Made by a program: the position numbers and the translations under genes. DNA of 64,000 bases, from the NCBI GenBank assembly GCA_947365245.1, contig CANAWG010000006.1:62001-126000 (forward strand), written 5' to 3'. A model generated the notes under the pieces. The model was not told where the DNA came from. It searched no databases and was given only the letters and a program-made list of their open reading frames with translations. Every line of letters starts with the position of its first letter. Within the stretch, counting starts at the first letter, position 1. This document shows, piece after piece, positions 51,096 to 59,655 of this stretch. Origin of the DNA: an uncultured Oscillibacter sp. (GTDB lineage Bacteria > Bacillota > Clostridia > Oscillospirales > Oscillospiraceae).

Positions 51096-52157
51096 ATGGA
51101 AAAGAATTTTCACTATCACGTGACCTACACCGCCGCCGTCCAGGCCGGCTTTTCCACAGACGACGCTCTCGTCATCGCCCGGGCGGCACAGTATGTGGAC
51201 GATTGCGACGGTGAGACGGTTCAGGAGAACGGCACAATTTTTTTGTCGAACATACTGGATATCCTCCCCGGCTGGAATGATGAGATTCAGGCGATTTTGA
51301 ATATCTGGCCGGTCTTTCACTTCCTTCCCGGGAACTTCACGGCCATCAGCGCCGATGTGAATCCGCAGCTGCCGGTCAGCCCAAAACCGCGCCTGCGGCT
51401 GGCTCCCCCGCTGATCTGCGGAACGGAGAGCAGGATGACGAGAGCCATCGTGGAAGGAGCCGGGCAATACTATCAAAACCAGAGCGAGGATTACACCAAG
51501 CGGCTGCAGCGCATCGGCATCACCATGCACGTGCTGGCGGACACGTTCGCCCACCAGGGCTTCGCGGGCATTCCCCTGTCCCTGGTCAACGAGGTCACTC
51601 ATGTCCGGCAGGCGACGTCCGACAGCGATCTGCATACGAAACCCTACATCTACAGCCCCGCCGGTTTCACCAGCTCGTCCTTTGGGTATCTGGGGCACGG
51701 GCGCTTAGGCCACCTGCCCGACCAGCCGGGGGGAACTTTCGTCTATGAGGCCGCCTGGCGGAACCCCGCGGGGGACCGCTTCATCTCCCGCTACAACCCC
51801 CTGGAATTTTACTGCGCCTATCGCCAGATGAAGGAGTCCATGGAGTTCATCCTGGGCAAAAGCAGCGGGTTCGACAACGCAGCGAACCGCGGACTGCTGC
51901 TGGATCATACCAAGGATGAATGGCCCAAGGTACTCCCCTTTTTGGAGGCGTTTGAGAGGGCCGGCTCCGACCAGGATCTTCCCGACCCTTGGTACGCAGC
52001 CGTCAAGACGGTCCAGCGGCCCCGGGATTACACGCCTTACGACCCCCGGGAGGAGCTTCCGCTGCGCGAGAGCTTCCTCGCGGCGGCGCGCGGCCATCGG
52101 ACTCTGGTCGTAGGGAGCTGCAAACCGCTCCGGGACTATCAGGAGCTTTTCTCCTGA
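51096..52157 (+). CDS. DUF6765 protein, copy 2, probable metal-dependent hydrolase fold
   Basis: 353 residues from ATG 51096 with GAGG about 9 nt upstream. The N terminus (NFHYHVTYTAAVQAGFS, then ARAAQYVDDCDG) and FHFLPGN near residue 75 are DUF6765 features. H145-V-L-A-D149-T-F-A-H153 is an HxxxDxxxH motif like the one that binds zinc in phospholipase C and S1/P1 nuclease folds; N-terminal His/Asp residues could complete the site. That fold link is my inference. No signal peptide is present. It starts 11 nt after the end of copy 1. Confidence 0.75.
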   Translation: MEKNFHYHVTYTAAVQAGFSTDDALVIARAAQYVDDCDGETVQENGTIFLSNILDILPGWNDEIQAILNIWPVFHFLPGNFTAISADVNPQLPVSPKPRLRLAPPLICGTESRMTRAIVEGAGQYYQNQSEDYTKRLQRIGITMHVLADTFAHQGFAGIPLSLVNEVTHVRQATSDSDLHTKPYIYSPAGFTSSSFGYLGHGRLGHLPDQPGGTFVYEAAWRNPAGDRFISRYNPLEFYCAYRQMKESMEFILGKSSGFDNAANRGLLLDHTKDEWPKVLPFLEAFERAGSDQDLPDPWYAAVKTVQRPRDYTPYDPREELPLRESFLAAARGHRTLVVGSCKPLRDYQELFS

Positions 52158-52214
52158 CAGCGGCTTCGGCCGCGGCCCTTTCAAACAGCTCAGGAATAAG
52201 AGAGGAGAGACTGC

Positions 52215-52490
52215 ATGGAACAGGAAACTCTTACCGTAACCGCCATCACCGTGATCTGCGGGCTGATCGGACAGGCCGTTAAGGTATCCCCTCTGGACAG
52301 CAAGTATATTCCGGTCATCGTGGGCGTCTGCGGGTGTGCGCTGGGAATCATCGGCCAGCTTTTCATAAACGGATTTCCCGGGGACAGCCTGCTCACCGCC
52401 GCCGCCATAGGCATTGCCTCCGGACTGGCCTCCACCGGCGCCCATCAGGCGTATGCGCAGCTGAGAGAACATGAAACGCGGGATTCTTGA
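52215..52490 (+). CDS. Phage-type holin
   Basis: 91 residues with two hydrophobic segments (about 6-20 and 30-55) and a third weaker one (about 60-75), separated by PLDSKYIP. The C terminus is short and charged (QLREHETRDS). Size, topology and the overlap of its 3' end with an endolysin gene fit a class II-type phage holin, which forms membrane lesions that release the lysin. GAGAGGAG lies before ATG 52215. No capsid, tail or packaging genes are nearby. Confidence 0.82.
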   Translation: MEQETLTVTAITVICGLIGQAVKVSPLDSKYIPVIVGVCGCALGIIGQLFINGFPGDSLLTAAAIGIASGLASTGAHQAYAQLREHETRDS

Positions 52491-53223
52491 ATTCATTTGC
52501 TGGCTGGCCCAGAACGAGATAGGCGTGGTGGAGAAGCCCAGCGGAAGCAACCGCGTGAAATACAACGACTGGTATTACGGCAAATCCGTCTCCGGCGACG
52601 CGTATCCCTGGTGCATGGTGTTCATGCAGTGGCTGGCCGATGCCGCGGATCTCCCGGTCCTGCGGACACCCAGCTGCTCAAAGCTGGCCCAGTGGGCAAA
52701 GGCGCAGCGGGAGTGGGTCACGAAGAACTTCCGCCGGGGCGACTGGGTGGAATTTGACTTCAGCGGACAGCGCAGAATCACCCAGCACGTCGGTCTGGTG
52801 CTGGAAGCGCACTCGAACTACGTCGACACCATTGAGGGAAACACTAGTTCCGGGAACCAGAGCAACGGCGGCCAGGTGCAGCGCAGAAAACGGAAAATAT
52901 CCCTGATTACCGGCGCGTGGCGTCCGCCCTACGCACAGCTGGAGAAAGAGCGGGACGCCGCAGCAAGGCGGTACCGGCGCATGGGGGACATTCCGGAGGT
53001 CTTCCGGGAAATCATCCGGCAGCTCATGGAGATCGGAGTGATCTCCGGCTACGGGAGCGCGGAAACGGACCCGGAGAACGTCACTCTGGATCTTAGCCAC
53101 GACATGGTGCGGATGCTGGTCTTCGGCTACCGGGGCGGCGCCTATGACCGGGCGCTGCTGGCGGCGGGCCGGCCGGCGGTCATCTCCCTGTGCTCTCCGC
53201 CCGATACAGGCGCATCTCGATAA
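52471..53223 (+). CDS. CHAP-domain endolysin with C-terminal SLH-like domain
   Basis: 250 residues. The N-terminal cysteine peptidase/amidase (CHAP or NlpC-like, residues 5-145) has the catalytic triad Cys48 (YPWCMVF), His106 (ITQHVGLV) and Glu122 (TIEGNTSS). After a linker, residues 175-240 (IPEVFREIIRQLMEIGVISGYG...LSHDMVRMLVFGYRGG) resemble the SLH-like tail of Firmicute phage lysins. It cuts peptidoglycan. No signal peptide is present, so it needs the holin; the start codon lies inside the holin gene (20-nt overlap) with no strong ribosome site, suggesting coupled translation. Confidence 0.88.
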   Translation: MKRGILEFICWLAQNEIGVVEKPSGSNRVKYNDWYYGKSVSGDAYPWCMVFMQWLADAADLPVLRTPSCSKLAQWAKAQREWVTKNFRRGDWVEFDFSGQRRITQHVGLVLEAHSNYVDTIEGNTSSGNQSNGGQVQRRKRKISLITGAWRPPYAQLEKERDAAARRYRRMGDIPEVFREIIRQLMEIGVISGYGSAETDPENVTLDLSHDMVRMLVFGYRGGAYDRALLAAGRPAVISLCSPPDTGASR

Positions 53224-53581
53224 GCGCCCTCCTCCACGCCGCTCTCCCGCCGCCGGTACCGCGTGACAGAAGAATGTGCCGCGGCTCTATTCTGCCAAAG
53301 TCCTGCAATCCATGTCCCTTTTTCATTTTGCGAAACTCATTTTACCATATCTCCCACACACCCTTTTCCTTGCGAAATCTGAGAGTGCCCCGGGTCGAAA
53401 GCGGGCGCTCGCTCCAAAAAAAAGAGAGGCATCCGCCTCTCTTTTTTGTCTGCCCGCCCGGGGCGGGATTGATGGAGATTCCAAGGGGAAAACCCGCTGA
53501 TGGTTCCCCATGTCCTCCCCTCCCTGTCCATTTTACAGGTATCTGCACTGCCCTCCTCCGGGCCGATTTGGCGCGGAGGGA
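53224..53581. other. Gap between convergent operons
   Basis: No gene is supported. It contains the bidirectional terminator at 53416-53448. Confidence 0.6.
53416..53448. terminator. Bidirectional terminator
   Basis: AAAAAAGAGAGGC, ATCC loop, GCCTCTCTTTTTT. A runs on one side and T runs on the other let it stop both the endolysin operon and the minus-strand sugar operon. Confidence 0.9.
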
Positions 53582-54598
53582 TCAGTTGGAGCCTTTTTTC
53601 AAGCGGCTGCGCAGCAGGGGCACCGCCATCTGCACAAAGACGGCCACCAGGAGGATGGAGCCCTTGATGGTGTCGTTGATGAGGGCGTCGAAGCCCAGGG
53701 AGGCGATGATCTTGTCGATGATGTTATAGGACATGGCGCCGAAGAGGACGCCCAGGAGGCGGCCCTTGCCGCCGCTCATGCTGATGCCGCCGATGACCAC
53801 CGCGGCGATGGCGTACATCTCGTAGCTCTTGCCGATGGTGGCCGGATCCACGGAGCCGTTCATGGCCAGCCACAAAAAGGCGGCCAGCCCCGCCAGGATG
53901 CCCGTGGTCACGTAGACCATGACCCGGATCAACGTCACGTTGATGCCCGCCAGGTGGGCGGCCTTCTCGTTGGACCCGATGGCGTACACCTGCTTGCCGA
54001 ACTTGGTCATGGTGGAGATGTAGACCATGACGGCGGTGACCAGAAGCAGCATGATGCCCACCACGGGAACGGTGGCCACCTTCGCCTGGCCGAAGCCGTA
54101 GAGGGCGTCATAGGAGGCGTGAGAGGCGTCCATGCTGTAGATGGAGAGCCCCATGGTCCGGAGGTAGAACTGGGCGATGGAGCGGTAGATCAGCATGGTG
54201 GCCAGCGTGACGATGAAAGCCGGCATCTTGGCGACGCCGATGAAAAGGCCGTTGATGAGGCCGCAGACAAGGCCCGCCAGCAGAGCGAAGAGCAGCGTCA
54301 GCACCACGCTGTGGGTGCGGTTGAACACCACCACCGTCAGCCCGCCGATGAGGGAGAGCATAGAGCCCACCGACAGGTCAATGCCGCCGGTGATAATCAC
54401 CAGGCCCATGCCGAAAGACAGAATGCCCACCACGGCGGAGTGCCGCAGGATATTCATCACGCCGCTCCAGGTGGTCGCCCCCTGGTTGATAATCAGATAA
54501 GCGGCGAAAATGGCCAGAAAAATGACGACAAAGATGTAGTTGCCCACGAGCTTACCAAACGAAGCGCTCTTTTTCGTGGCTAGAGTTTGATTCCCCAT
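53582..54598 (-). CDS. Sugar ABC importer permease (RbsC type)
   Basis: 338 residues with eight to ten membrane segments. Family marks are GMGLVIITGGIDLSVGSMLSL, FIGVAKMPAFIVTLATM and GGISMSGGKGRLLGVLFGA, all typical of RbsC/XylH permeases. It forms a homodimeric channel with the ATPase encoded just upstream, whose stop codon is one base before this start. It is the last gene of the operon, 130 nt before the terminator. Confidence 0.92.
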   Translation of the reverse strand: MGNQTLATKKSASFGKLVGNYIFVVIFLAIFAAYLIINQGATTWSGVMNILRHSAVVGILSFGMGLVIITGGIDLSVGSMLSLIGGLTVVVFNRTHSVVLTLLFALLAGLVCGLINGLFIGVAKMPAFIVTLATMLIYRSIAQFYLRTMGLSIYSMDASHASYDALYGFGQAKVATVPVVGIMLLLVTAVMVYISTMTKFGKQVYAIGSNEKAAHLAGINVTLIRVMVYVTTGILAGLAAFLWLAMNGSVDPATIGKSYEMYAIAAVVIGGISMSGGKGRLLGVLFGAMSYNIIDKIIASLGFDALINDTIKGSILLVAVFVQMAVPLLRSRLKKGSN

Positions 54599-54599
54599 A

Positions 54600-56096
54600 T
54601 CAGTTTGACACCTCCGCAGTATTGATGGCTCCGGTCGCCTGAAGCATCACGGCCTCCTCGCTGATCTCGCTGCGCTCCAGCTGGGCCTGCAGGCTTCCGT
54701 GGTAAAAGACGATACACCGATCCGCGACCTGTTGGATCTCCGGGATCTCCAGGGTGTTGACCAGGACGGTCTTTCCGCTCTGGGCCAGCTCCTGGATCAG
54801 ACGGTAGATCTCCGCCTTGGCCCCCACGTCGATGCCCTGCGTGGGGTTATCCAGCAGCAGGATGTCCGAATGGGTGTTCAGCCACCGGGCCAGCACGACT
54901 TTTTGCTGGTTTCCTCCGGACAGGGAGGTAATCAGATCCTCCGGGGAGTTGGATTTGACGTTCAGCTTTTTCCGCAGCTCCTCGTACCGCTGCAGTTCCG
55001 CCTGCCTGGAGATATGCTGGTGACGCCACGTCAGGGCGTGCCTGGAGAGGTAGCCGTTCTCCAGCAGGGTGAAGTCCGGGATAATGGAGTTCTCTTTTCG
55101 GTTGGAGGGGATCATGGCCACCCGATCCAGCATGGCCTTGTGGATGGTGTGGCCGGCGACGGGGGCGCCGTTGATCTTCAGGACGCCGCCGGTGATGGGG
55201 CGCTCTCCGAAAATGGTCTGGAACAGCTCGCTGACGCCGGCACCCACCAGGCCGGTAAAGCCCACCACCTCGCCTTTCCGGATGGACAGGGAGATGTTTT
55301 GAAAGCCCTGGCCGGAGAGGTTCTCCAATTCCAGAATGGGCTCGCCCAGCTCCCGCTTCGCGTAGGCCTCGCCCTCGCTGTACTGGCTGCCCACCATCAT
55401 GCGGGTCACGTCCTGGGGCGTGGTCTCCGCGATGAGGCCGCTGCCGATGAACTGGCCGTTGCGCAGGACCGTGTACCGGTCCGCCAGGGCGAAGATCTCC
55501 GTCATCTTGTGGGAGATGAAGATAAAGGAGTTTCCCTGCTCTTTCAGACGCCGCACAATGGAGAACAGGTGGGCGATCTCCTCGTTGTTCAGCGCCGTGG
55601 TGGGCTCGTCCAGAATGAAGAGCCTGGCCTTGGCGTGGAGCGCCTTGGCAATCTCCAGCAGCTGCTTTTTCCCCGTCTCCAGCTCGGAGACCATGGCGCA
55701 GGGGTCGATGTCCACCCCCAGGCTCTCGAAGAGCTCCCTGGACTGCTGGATCATGGCCTTTTTGTTCAGCGTGCCCAGGCGGCCGACGATCTCCTTGCGC
55801 AGGAAGATGTTCTCATAGACGGTTAGGTCGTTGAAGAGGTTCAATTCCTGATGGACAAACGCGATGCCGGCCTGTTCCACGGCAGCAACTGAGGTCTGCT
55901 CCAACTTTTTGCCCTCGAATACGACAGAACCGGAATCCCTGGTATAGACGCCGGCCAGAATATTCATCAGGGTGGACTTCCCCGCTCCGTTTTCCCCCAA
56001 AAGCGCGTGAATCTCGCCGTGTCCCACGGAGAAATCCACGTGGTCCAGCACCGTGACCCCAAAAAAGCTCTTGGAGATGTCGCTCATTTTCAGCAT
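54600..56096 (-). CDS. Sugar ABC importer ATPase, two-domain (RbsA type)
   Basis: 498 residues from ATG 56096, with AGGAGG about 12 nt upstream. There are two nucleotide-binding halves. The first has Walker A GENGAGKST and Walker B LFILDEPTTALN. The second has a degenerate Walker A (GLVGAGVSEL) but a complete signature LSGGNQQK and Walker B ILLLDNPTQGID. This asymmetry is normal for RbsA/XylG/MglA proteins. It powers import through the next gene's permease. Confidence 0.92.
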   Translation of the reverse strand: MLKMSDISKSFFGVTVLDHVDFSVGHGEIHALLGENGAGKSTLMNILAGVYTRDSGSVVFEGKKLEQTSVAAVEQAGIAFVHQELNLFNDLTVYENIFLRKEIVGRLGTLNKKAMIQQSRELFESLGVDIDPCAMVSELETGKKQLLEIAKALHAKARLFILDEPTTALNNEEIAHLFSIVRRLKEQGNSFIFISHKMTEIFALADRYTVLRNGQFIGSGLIAETTPQDVTRMMVGSQYSEGEAYAKRELGEPILELENLSGQGFQNISLSIRKGEVVGFTGLVGAGVSELFQTIFGERPITGGVLKINGAPVAGHTIHKAMLDRVAMIPSNRKENSIIPDFTLLENGYLSRHALTWRHQHISRQAELQRYEELRKKLNVKSNSPEDLITSLSGGNQQKVVLARWLNTHSDILLLDNPTQGIDVGAKAEIYRLIQELAQSGKTVLVNTLEIPEIQQVADRCIVFYHGSLQAQLERSEISEEAVMLQATGAINTAEVSN

Positions 56097-56183
56097 CCCT
56101 ATCACTGCCCTCCTGTCTCTTGGTTGGAACGCAGGGCCCGCAGACGCAAGCCGGCTGCGGGCCCCGCGCTTTATGGAGCGGTC

Positions 56184-57281
56184 TTACTTGGAAACGGCGT
56201 CGCCGAAGCCCCGGAAGTCATTGACGTTGGAGGCGTCCACCACGGACACGGGGATCACGTGGTCCTGGGCCACGCTGCCGCCGTCCAGAGAGGTGAGCAT
56301 GTCGTCAATAGCCGTCTGGATCATGGCGGGGTCATAGGTCACGGAGAAGAGGTCGGCCAGACGGGCCACCTCGGCGGAGTAATCCCGCTGATGGATGCCC
56401 TTGAGCACGCTGTAGATCTCGTTCAGGCCGGAGGAGGCGCCCAGGTTCACGCCGGCGCTGAGGAAAGCCTCCTTCTTGGCCTCGTCGATGTCGGAGCTCT
56501 GGAGAGCCTCCAGGATGCCCATGGCGATCTCGTCATCGTGGGTGAAGATGAACTTGGTGGCGGTGATCTCATCGATGGTGGAGGCCTCCAGCCACTCGGT
56601 GAACAGCTTCTTGCCCTCGGAACGGCTCCAGCCGGTGTAGGCGGTGGACTTGAGACCCGCGATCTGCGCGTCGCTCCAGCCGTTCTCCTTCAGCACGGCC
56701 TGGAAGCCGTTGTTGCGCATCTCGGGCACGGAGGAGTTGTCGCCGGGCATGACCAACACGGGGTCGCCGGGCTTCAGGCCGGCGGCGATGAAGCGCTCAG
56801 CCGTGGCGGCGCCGATGCCCTCGTTGTCGCCCTTGACGGAGGCCACGGCGCTGCCGGACACGGAGTCGATGATGCGGTCGAACATCACAAAGGGGATGCC
56901 GCTCTCCGCCAGCTTCTTCATGGTCGCCTCCAGGGTGTTGTCCTGGGGCAGGATGACCACGGCGTCGGCGGTCTTGTTGGCGATCAGGTCCTCCACCTGG
57001 GAGATCTGGTTGGCGGCGTCGGTGGAGGTGATGACGGTGGCGTCATACTTGCCGGCGCCGTTGACCTCGGCGGCCTTCTCCTCGGCGTAAGTCATCACAG
57101 CGCCGGTCCAGCCGTGGTCGGCGTTGGGAACCAGAATGGCGATCTTCTGCTTGGCGCTGCCGTCGGAAGAGGGGGCGTCGCCGCCGGTGGCGCCGCTGTT
57201 GTCGCCGCTGCCGCCGCCGCAGGCGGCCAGGCTCAGAGACATGACAAGCGCGAGAATCAGTGCAAGGTACTTCTTTTTCAT
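56184..57281 (-). CDS. Sugar-binding lipoprotein (RbsB/periplasmic-binding type 1)
   Basis: 365 residues. Lipoprotein signal MKKKYLALILALVMSLSLAAC with Cys21, then a Gly/Ser-rich linker and the type 1 sugar-binding fold (IAILVPNADHGWTGAV, DAVVILPQDNT, FIFTHDDEIAMGILEAL). The pattern HGWTGAV and the acidic substrate-pocket residues fit a pyranose- or furanose-binding protein. The exact sugar cannot be read from sequence. It precedes the ATPase gene by 87 nt. Confidence 0.92.
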   Translation of the reverse strand: MKKKYLALILALVMSLSLAACGGGSGDNSGATGGDAPSSDGSAKQKIAILVPNADHGWTGAVMTYAEEKAAEVNGAGKYDATVITSTDAANQISQVEDLIANKTADAVVILPQDNTLEATMKKLAESGIPFVMFDRIIDSVSGSAVASVKGDNEGIGAATAERFIAAGLKPGDPVLVMPGDNSSVPEMRNNGFQAVLKENGWSDAQIAGLKSTAYTGWSRSEGKKLFTEWLEASTIDEITATKFIFTHDDEIAMGILEALQSSDIDEAKKEAFLSAGVNLGASSGLNEIYSVLKGIHQRDYSAEVARLADLFSVTYDPAMIQTAIDDMLTSLDGGSVAQDHVIPVSVVDASNVNDFRGFGDAVSK

Positions 57282-57349
57282 GTGTGATTTCCTCCTAAAA
57301 ATTATTATTTTCCACGGCTCCCGCCGCAGGAAATACAGCAGGACAGAGC

Positions 57350-58492
57350 TTAGAGATTGACCCAGGCGGCGTCCGCCGCGGCGCTGTCCACCACGGCGTG
57401 GATGAACTTCACGCCGTTCACGCCGTCGTCGATCATGGTGAGGGCGCTGGTGTCATAGGGCCGGCCGGCCTTCTTCTCCACCAGGGCGGTGATGTAGTCC
57501 CGGTAGATGTTGGCGAAAGCCACATACAGCCCCTCGGGGTGTCCCACGGGGATGCGGCCGCCCGCGGCGGCGGCCTGGGTCATGCCGTTGCCGCTCCGGG
57601 TGAGCACCTGCATGGCGCCGCCCTTGGGGGTGTAGTACAGGTAATCGGGGTGCTCCTGTTGCCACTCCAGGGCGCCCTGGTCTCCGAAGACGCGGACCAC
57701 CAGGCCGTTGTAGTGCCCCGCGGCGATCTGGGAGCACCAGTAGGCGCCGTTGACGCCGTTTTCATACTCCAGCAGAATGTTGGCGTTCAGGTCCAGGGCG
57801 TGGCCGTACTTGTTGGTGGTGGCGGCCAGGCGCTTGATCTTCAGGCCCGTCACATAGTGGACGAAGCACTCGATGTGGGTGCCGATGTCTCCCACGCAGT
57901 TGGAGACGCCGGAGACCTTGGGATCCTTGCGCCAGACGGACAGGTTCTCCTGGGCGCCCTCTTCGGGCTGGAGCTCGTTGATGAGCCAGTCCTGGACGTA
58001 CTCGGCGTTGACCGCGGCGATCTTGCCGATCTTCCCCTCGGCGATCATCTCCTTCATCACCCGGCTCATGGTGTAGCCCGGATAGGTGTAGCTGACGCCG
58101 AAGAGCAGGTCACGCTCCTTCGCCAGGGCCTGAAGCTCCTCCGCCTGGGCCACCTCGAAGCACAGGGGCTTCTCGCACATGACGTTGATCCCCGCCTCCA
58201 GGAAAGCCTTGGCGGCCTCATAGTGGCTGAAGTTGGGGGTGACAATGACCACGAAGTCGATGGGGTCGGGGCGCTGGGCCTCCTTGGCGGCCATCTCCTT
58301 GAAATCGGCGTACAGCCGCTCCGGGGCGATGTCGTAGGCATCCCCGACGGCCCGGTTCTTCTCCGGATGGGTGCTGAAGCAGCCGGCCGCCAGCTGGGCG
58401 CGGGTGTCGAAGTTGATCGCCTTGCGGTGGACCTCGCCGATAAACGCGTCCAGACCGCCGCCCACCATGCCGTAACGGATCAGTTTTGCCAT
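57350..58492 (-). CDS. Gfo/Idh/MocA-family NAD(P)-dependent oxidoreductase
   Basis: 380 residues. Rossmann motif MVGGGLDAFIGEVHR at the N terminus, the catalytic EKPLCF motif (Lys near residue 125) and the C-terminal beta-sheet domain with GDIGTHIECFVHYVTG carrying the second catalytic His. It oxidises or reduces a hydroxyl of a sugar or inositol. It is encoded between the TIM-barrel isomerase gene and the binding-protein gene, so it works on the imported sugar or a derivative. Confidence 0.92.
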   Translation of the reverse strand: MAKLIRYGMVGGGLDAFIGEVHRKAINFDTRAQLAAGCFSTHPEKNRAVGDAYDIAPERLYADFKEMAAKEAQRPDPIDFVVIVTPNFSHYEAAKAFLEAGINVMCEKPLCFEVAQAEELQALAKERDLLFGVSYTYPGYTMSRVMKEMIAEGKIGKIAAVNAEYVQDWLINELQPEEGAQENLSVWRKDPKVSGVSNCVGDIGTHIECFVHYVTGLKIKRLAATTNKYGHALDLNANILLEYENGVNGAYWCSQIAAGHYNGLVVRVFGDQGALEWQQEHPDYLYYTPKGGAMQVLTRSGNGMTQAAAAGGRIPVGHPEGLYVAFANIYRDYITALVEKKAGRPYDTSALTMIDDGVNGVKFIHAVVDSAAADAAWVNL

Positions 58493-58519
58493 ACTCGTCG
58501 TTCTCCTTTCCGCCGCCGC

Positions 58520-59512
58520 TCAGTTGGCGATGGCGTCGTCAAACTTGAAGTCGGAGGGCTTGAAGTCCACCCGCTTGACGAAAGCCGCGGCCTCGGTGGC
58601 GCCGTCCACGCGGTCCATGCCGCTGTCCTCCCACTCCACGGAGAGGGGGCCCTCGTAGCCCATGTCGTTGAGGACGCGGATGATCTCCTCAAAGTTCACG
58701 CCGCCGTGGCCCAGGGAGCGGAAGTTCCAGCCCCGGCGCATATCGCCGAAGTCGATGTGGGAGCCCAGCAGACCCGAGCGGCCGTCCAGGGTGACGGCGG
58801 CGTCCTTCATGTGGACGTGGTACACCCGGTCCCGGAAGTCGGAGAGGAACAGATGGGGGGTGATGCCCTGCCACAGCAGGTGGCTGGGGTCGAAGTTCAG
58901 GCCGAACTCGGGACGATCCGCGAACAGCTCCAGCAGCCGCTTGGTGGAGTAGTAGTCAAAAGCGATCTCGCCGGGGTGGACCTCCAGGGCGAACTTCACC
59001 CCGTTTTTCTTGAACTCGTCCAGAATGGGGCTCCACAGCTCCACGATCTGGTTGAAGCCGTCCCGGATCATCTCCTCCGTGGTCTGGGGGAAAGAGTACA
59101 GGTACTTCCAGATGGGGGAGCCGGTGAAGCCGGTGATGACGTGGATGCCCATCTTCCCGGCCACCTGGGCGGCTTTCTTCATGGTGTCGATGCCCCACTG
59201 GCGGATGGCGTCGGGCTGATCGGCCAGGGCGGCGGGGGCGAAGTTGTTCAGCCGGGGATCCGGGGCGTCGCCCACGCACTGGCCGATGATGTGGCAGGCC
59301 AAGGCCTCGCAGATCAGGCCGTGCTTTTTCAGGGTCTCCTGCACCCAGGGGATGTAGCTCTCATCGGACAGAGCCCGGTCCAGATCCATGTTGCTGCCCC
59401 AGCAGGCCAGCTCCAGGCCGTCGTAGCCCATCTTCTTGGCCAGGGCGCACAGCTCCTCCAGCGGCAGGTCCGCCCACTGGCAGGTACAAAGCGTTACAGG
59501 TCTCTTACCCAT
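58520..59512 (-). CDS. Sugar phosphate isomerase/epimerase (AP endonuclease 2-like TIM barrel)
   Basis: 330 residues. TIM barrel with metal ligands in GLELACWG, ALEVHPGEI, NFDPSHLLWQG, HVHMKDA and SVEWEDSG. These proteins isomerise or epimerise keto-sugars and inositols and often work with Gfo/Idh/MocA oxidoreductases, as encoded next door (27 nt downstream). The pair suggests oxidation-epimerisation chemistry of a rare sugar. Confidence 0.9.
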   Translation of the reverse strand: MGKRPVTLCTCQWADLPLEELCALAKKMGYDGLELACWGSNMDLDRALSDESYIPWVQETLKKHGLICEALACHIIGQCVGDAPDPRLNNFAPAALADQPDAIRQWGIDTMKKAAQVAGKMGIHVITGFTGSPIWKYLYSFPQTTEEMIRDGFNQIVELWSPILDEFKKNGVKFALEVHPGEIAFDYYSTKRLLELFADRPEFGLNFDPSHLLWQGITPHLFLSDFRDRVYHVHMKDAAVTLDGRSGLLGSHIDFGDMRRGWNFRSLGHGGVNFEEIIRVLNDMGYEGPLSVEWEDSGMDRVDGATEAAAFVKRVDFKPSDFKFDDAIAN

Positions 59513-59655
59513 TGCAAACTCCTCCTAATGTTTGATTTATTTTTGGGAAGCTCCGGCCTCACCGGCGGCGGGGCGGCCACGGCCGGGCGCGCCCGGCGGA
59601 ATCCGGCGCTCCCCCAGAGGCGCCGCGGTCAAAGGCGTCTCTTGTAAACGGACGC

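Noticed and set aside
52215..53223. Holin and endolysin as part of a prophage
   Set aside because: No capsid, portal, terminase, tail or phage regulator genes are within reach; neighbours are RhiA-like and DUF6765 genes and a sugar operon.
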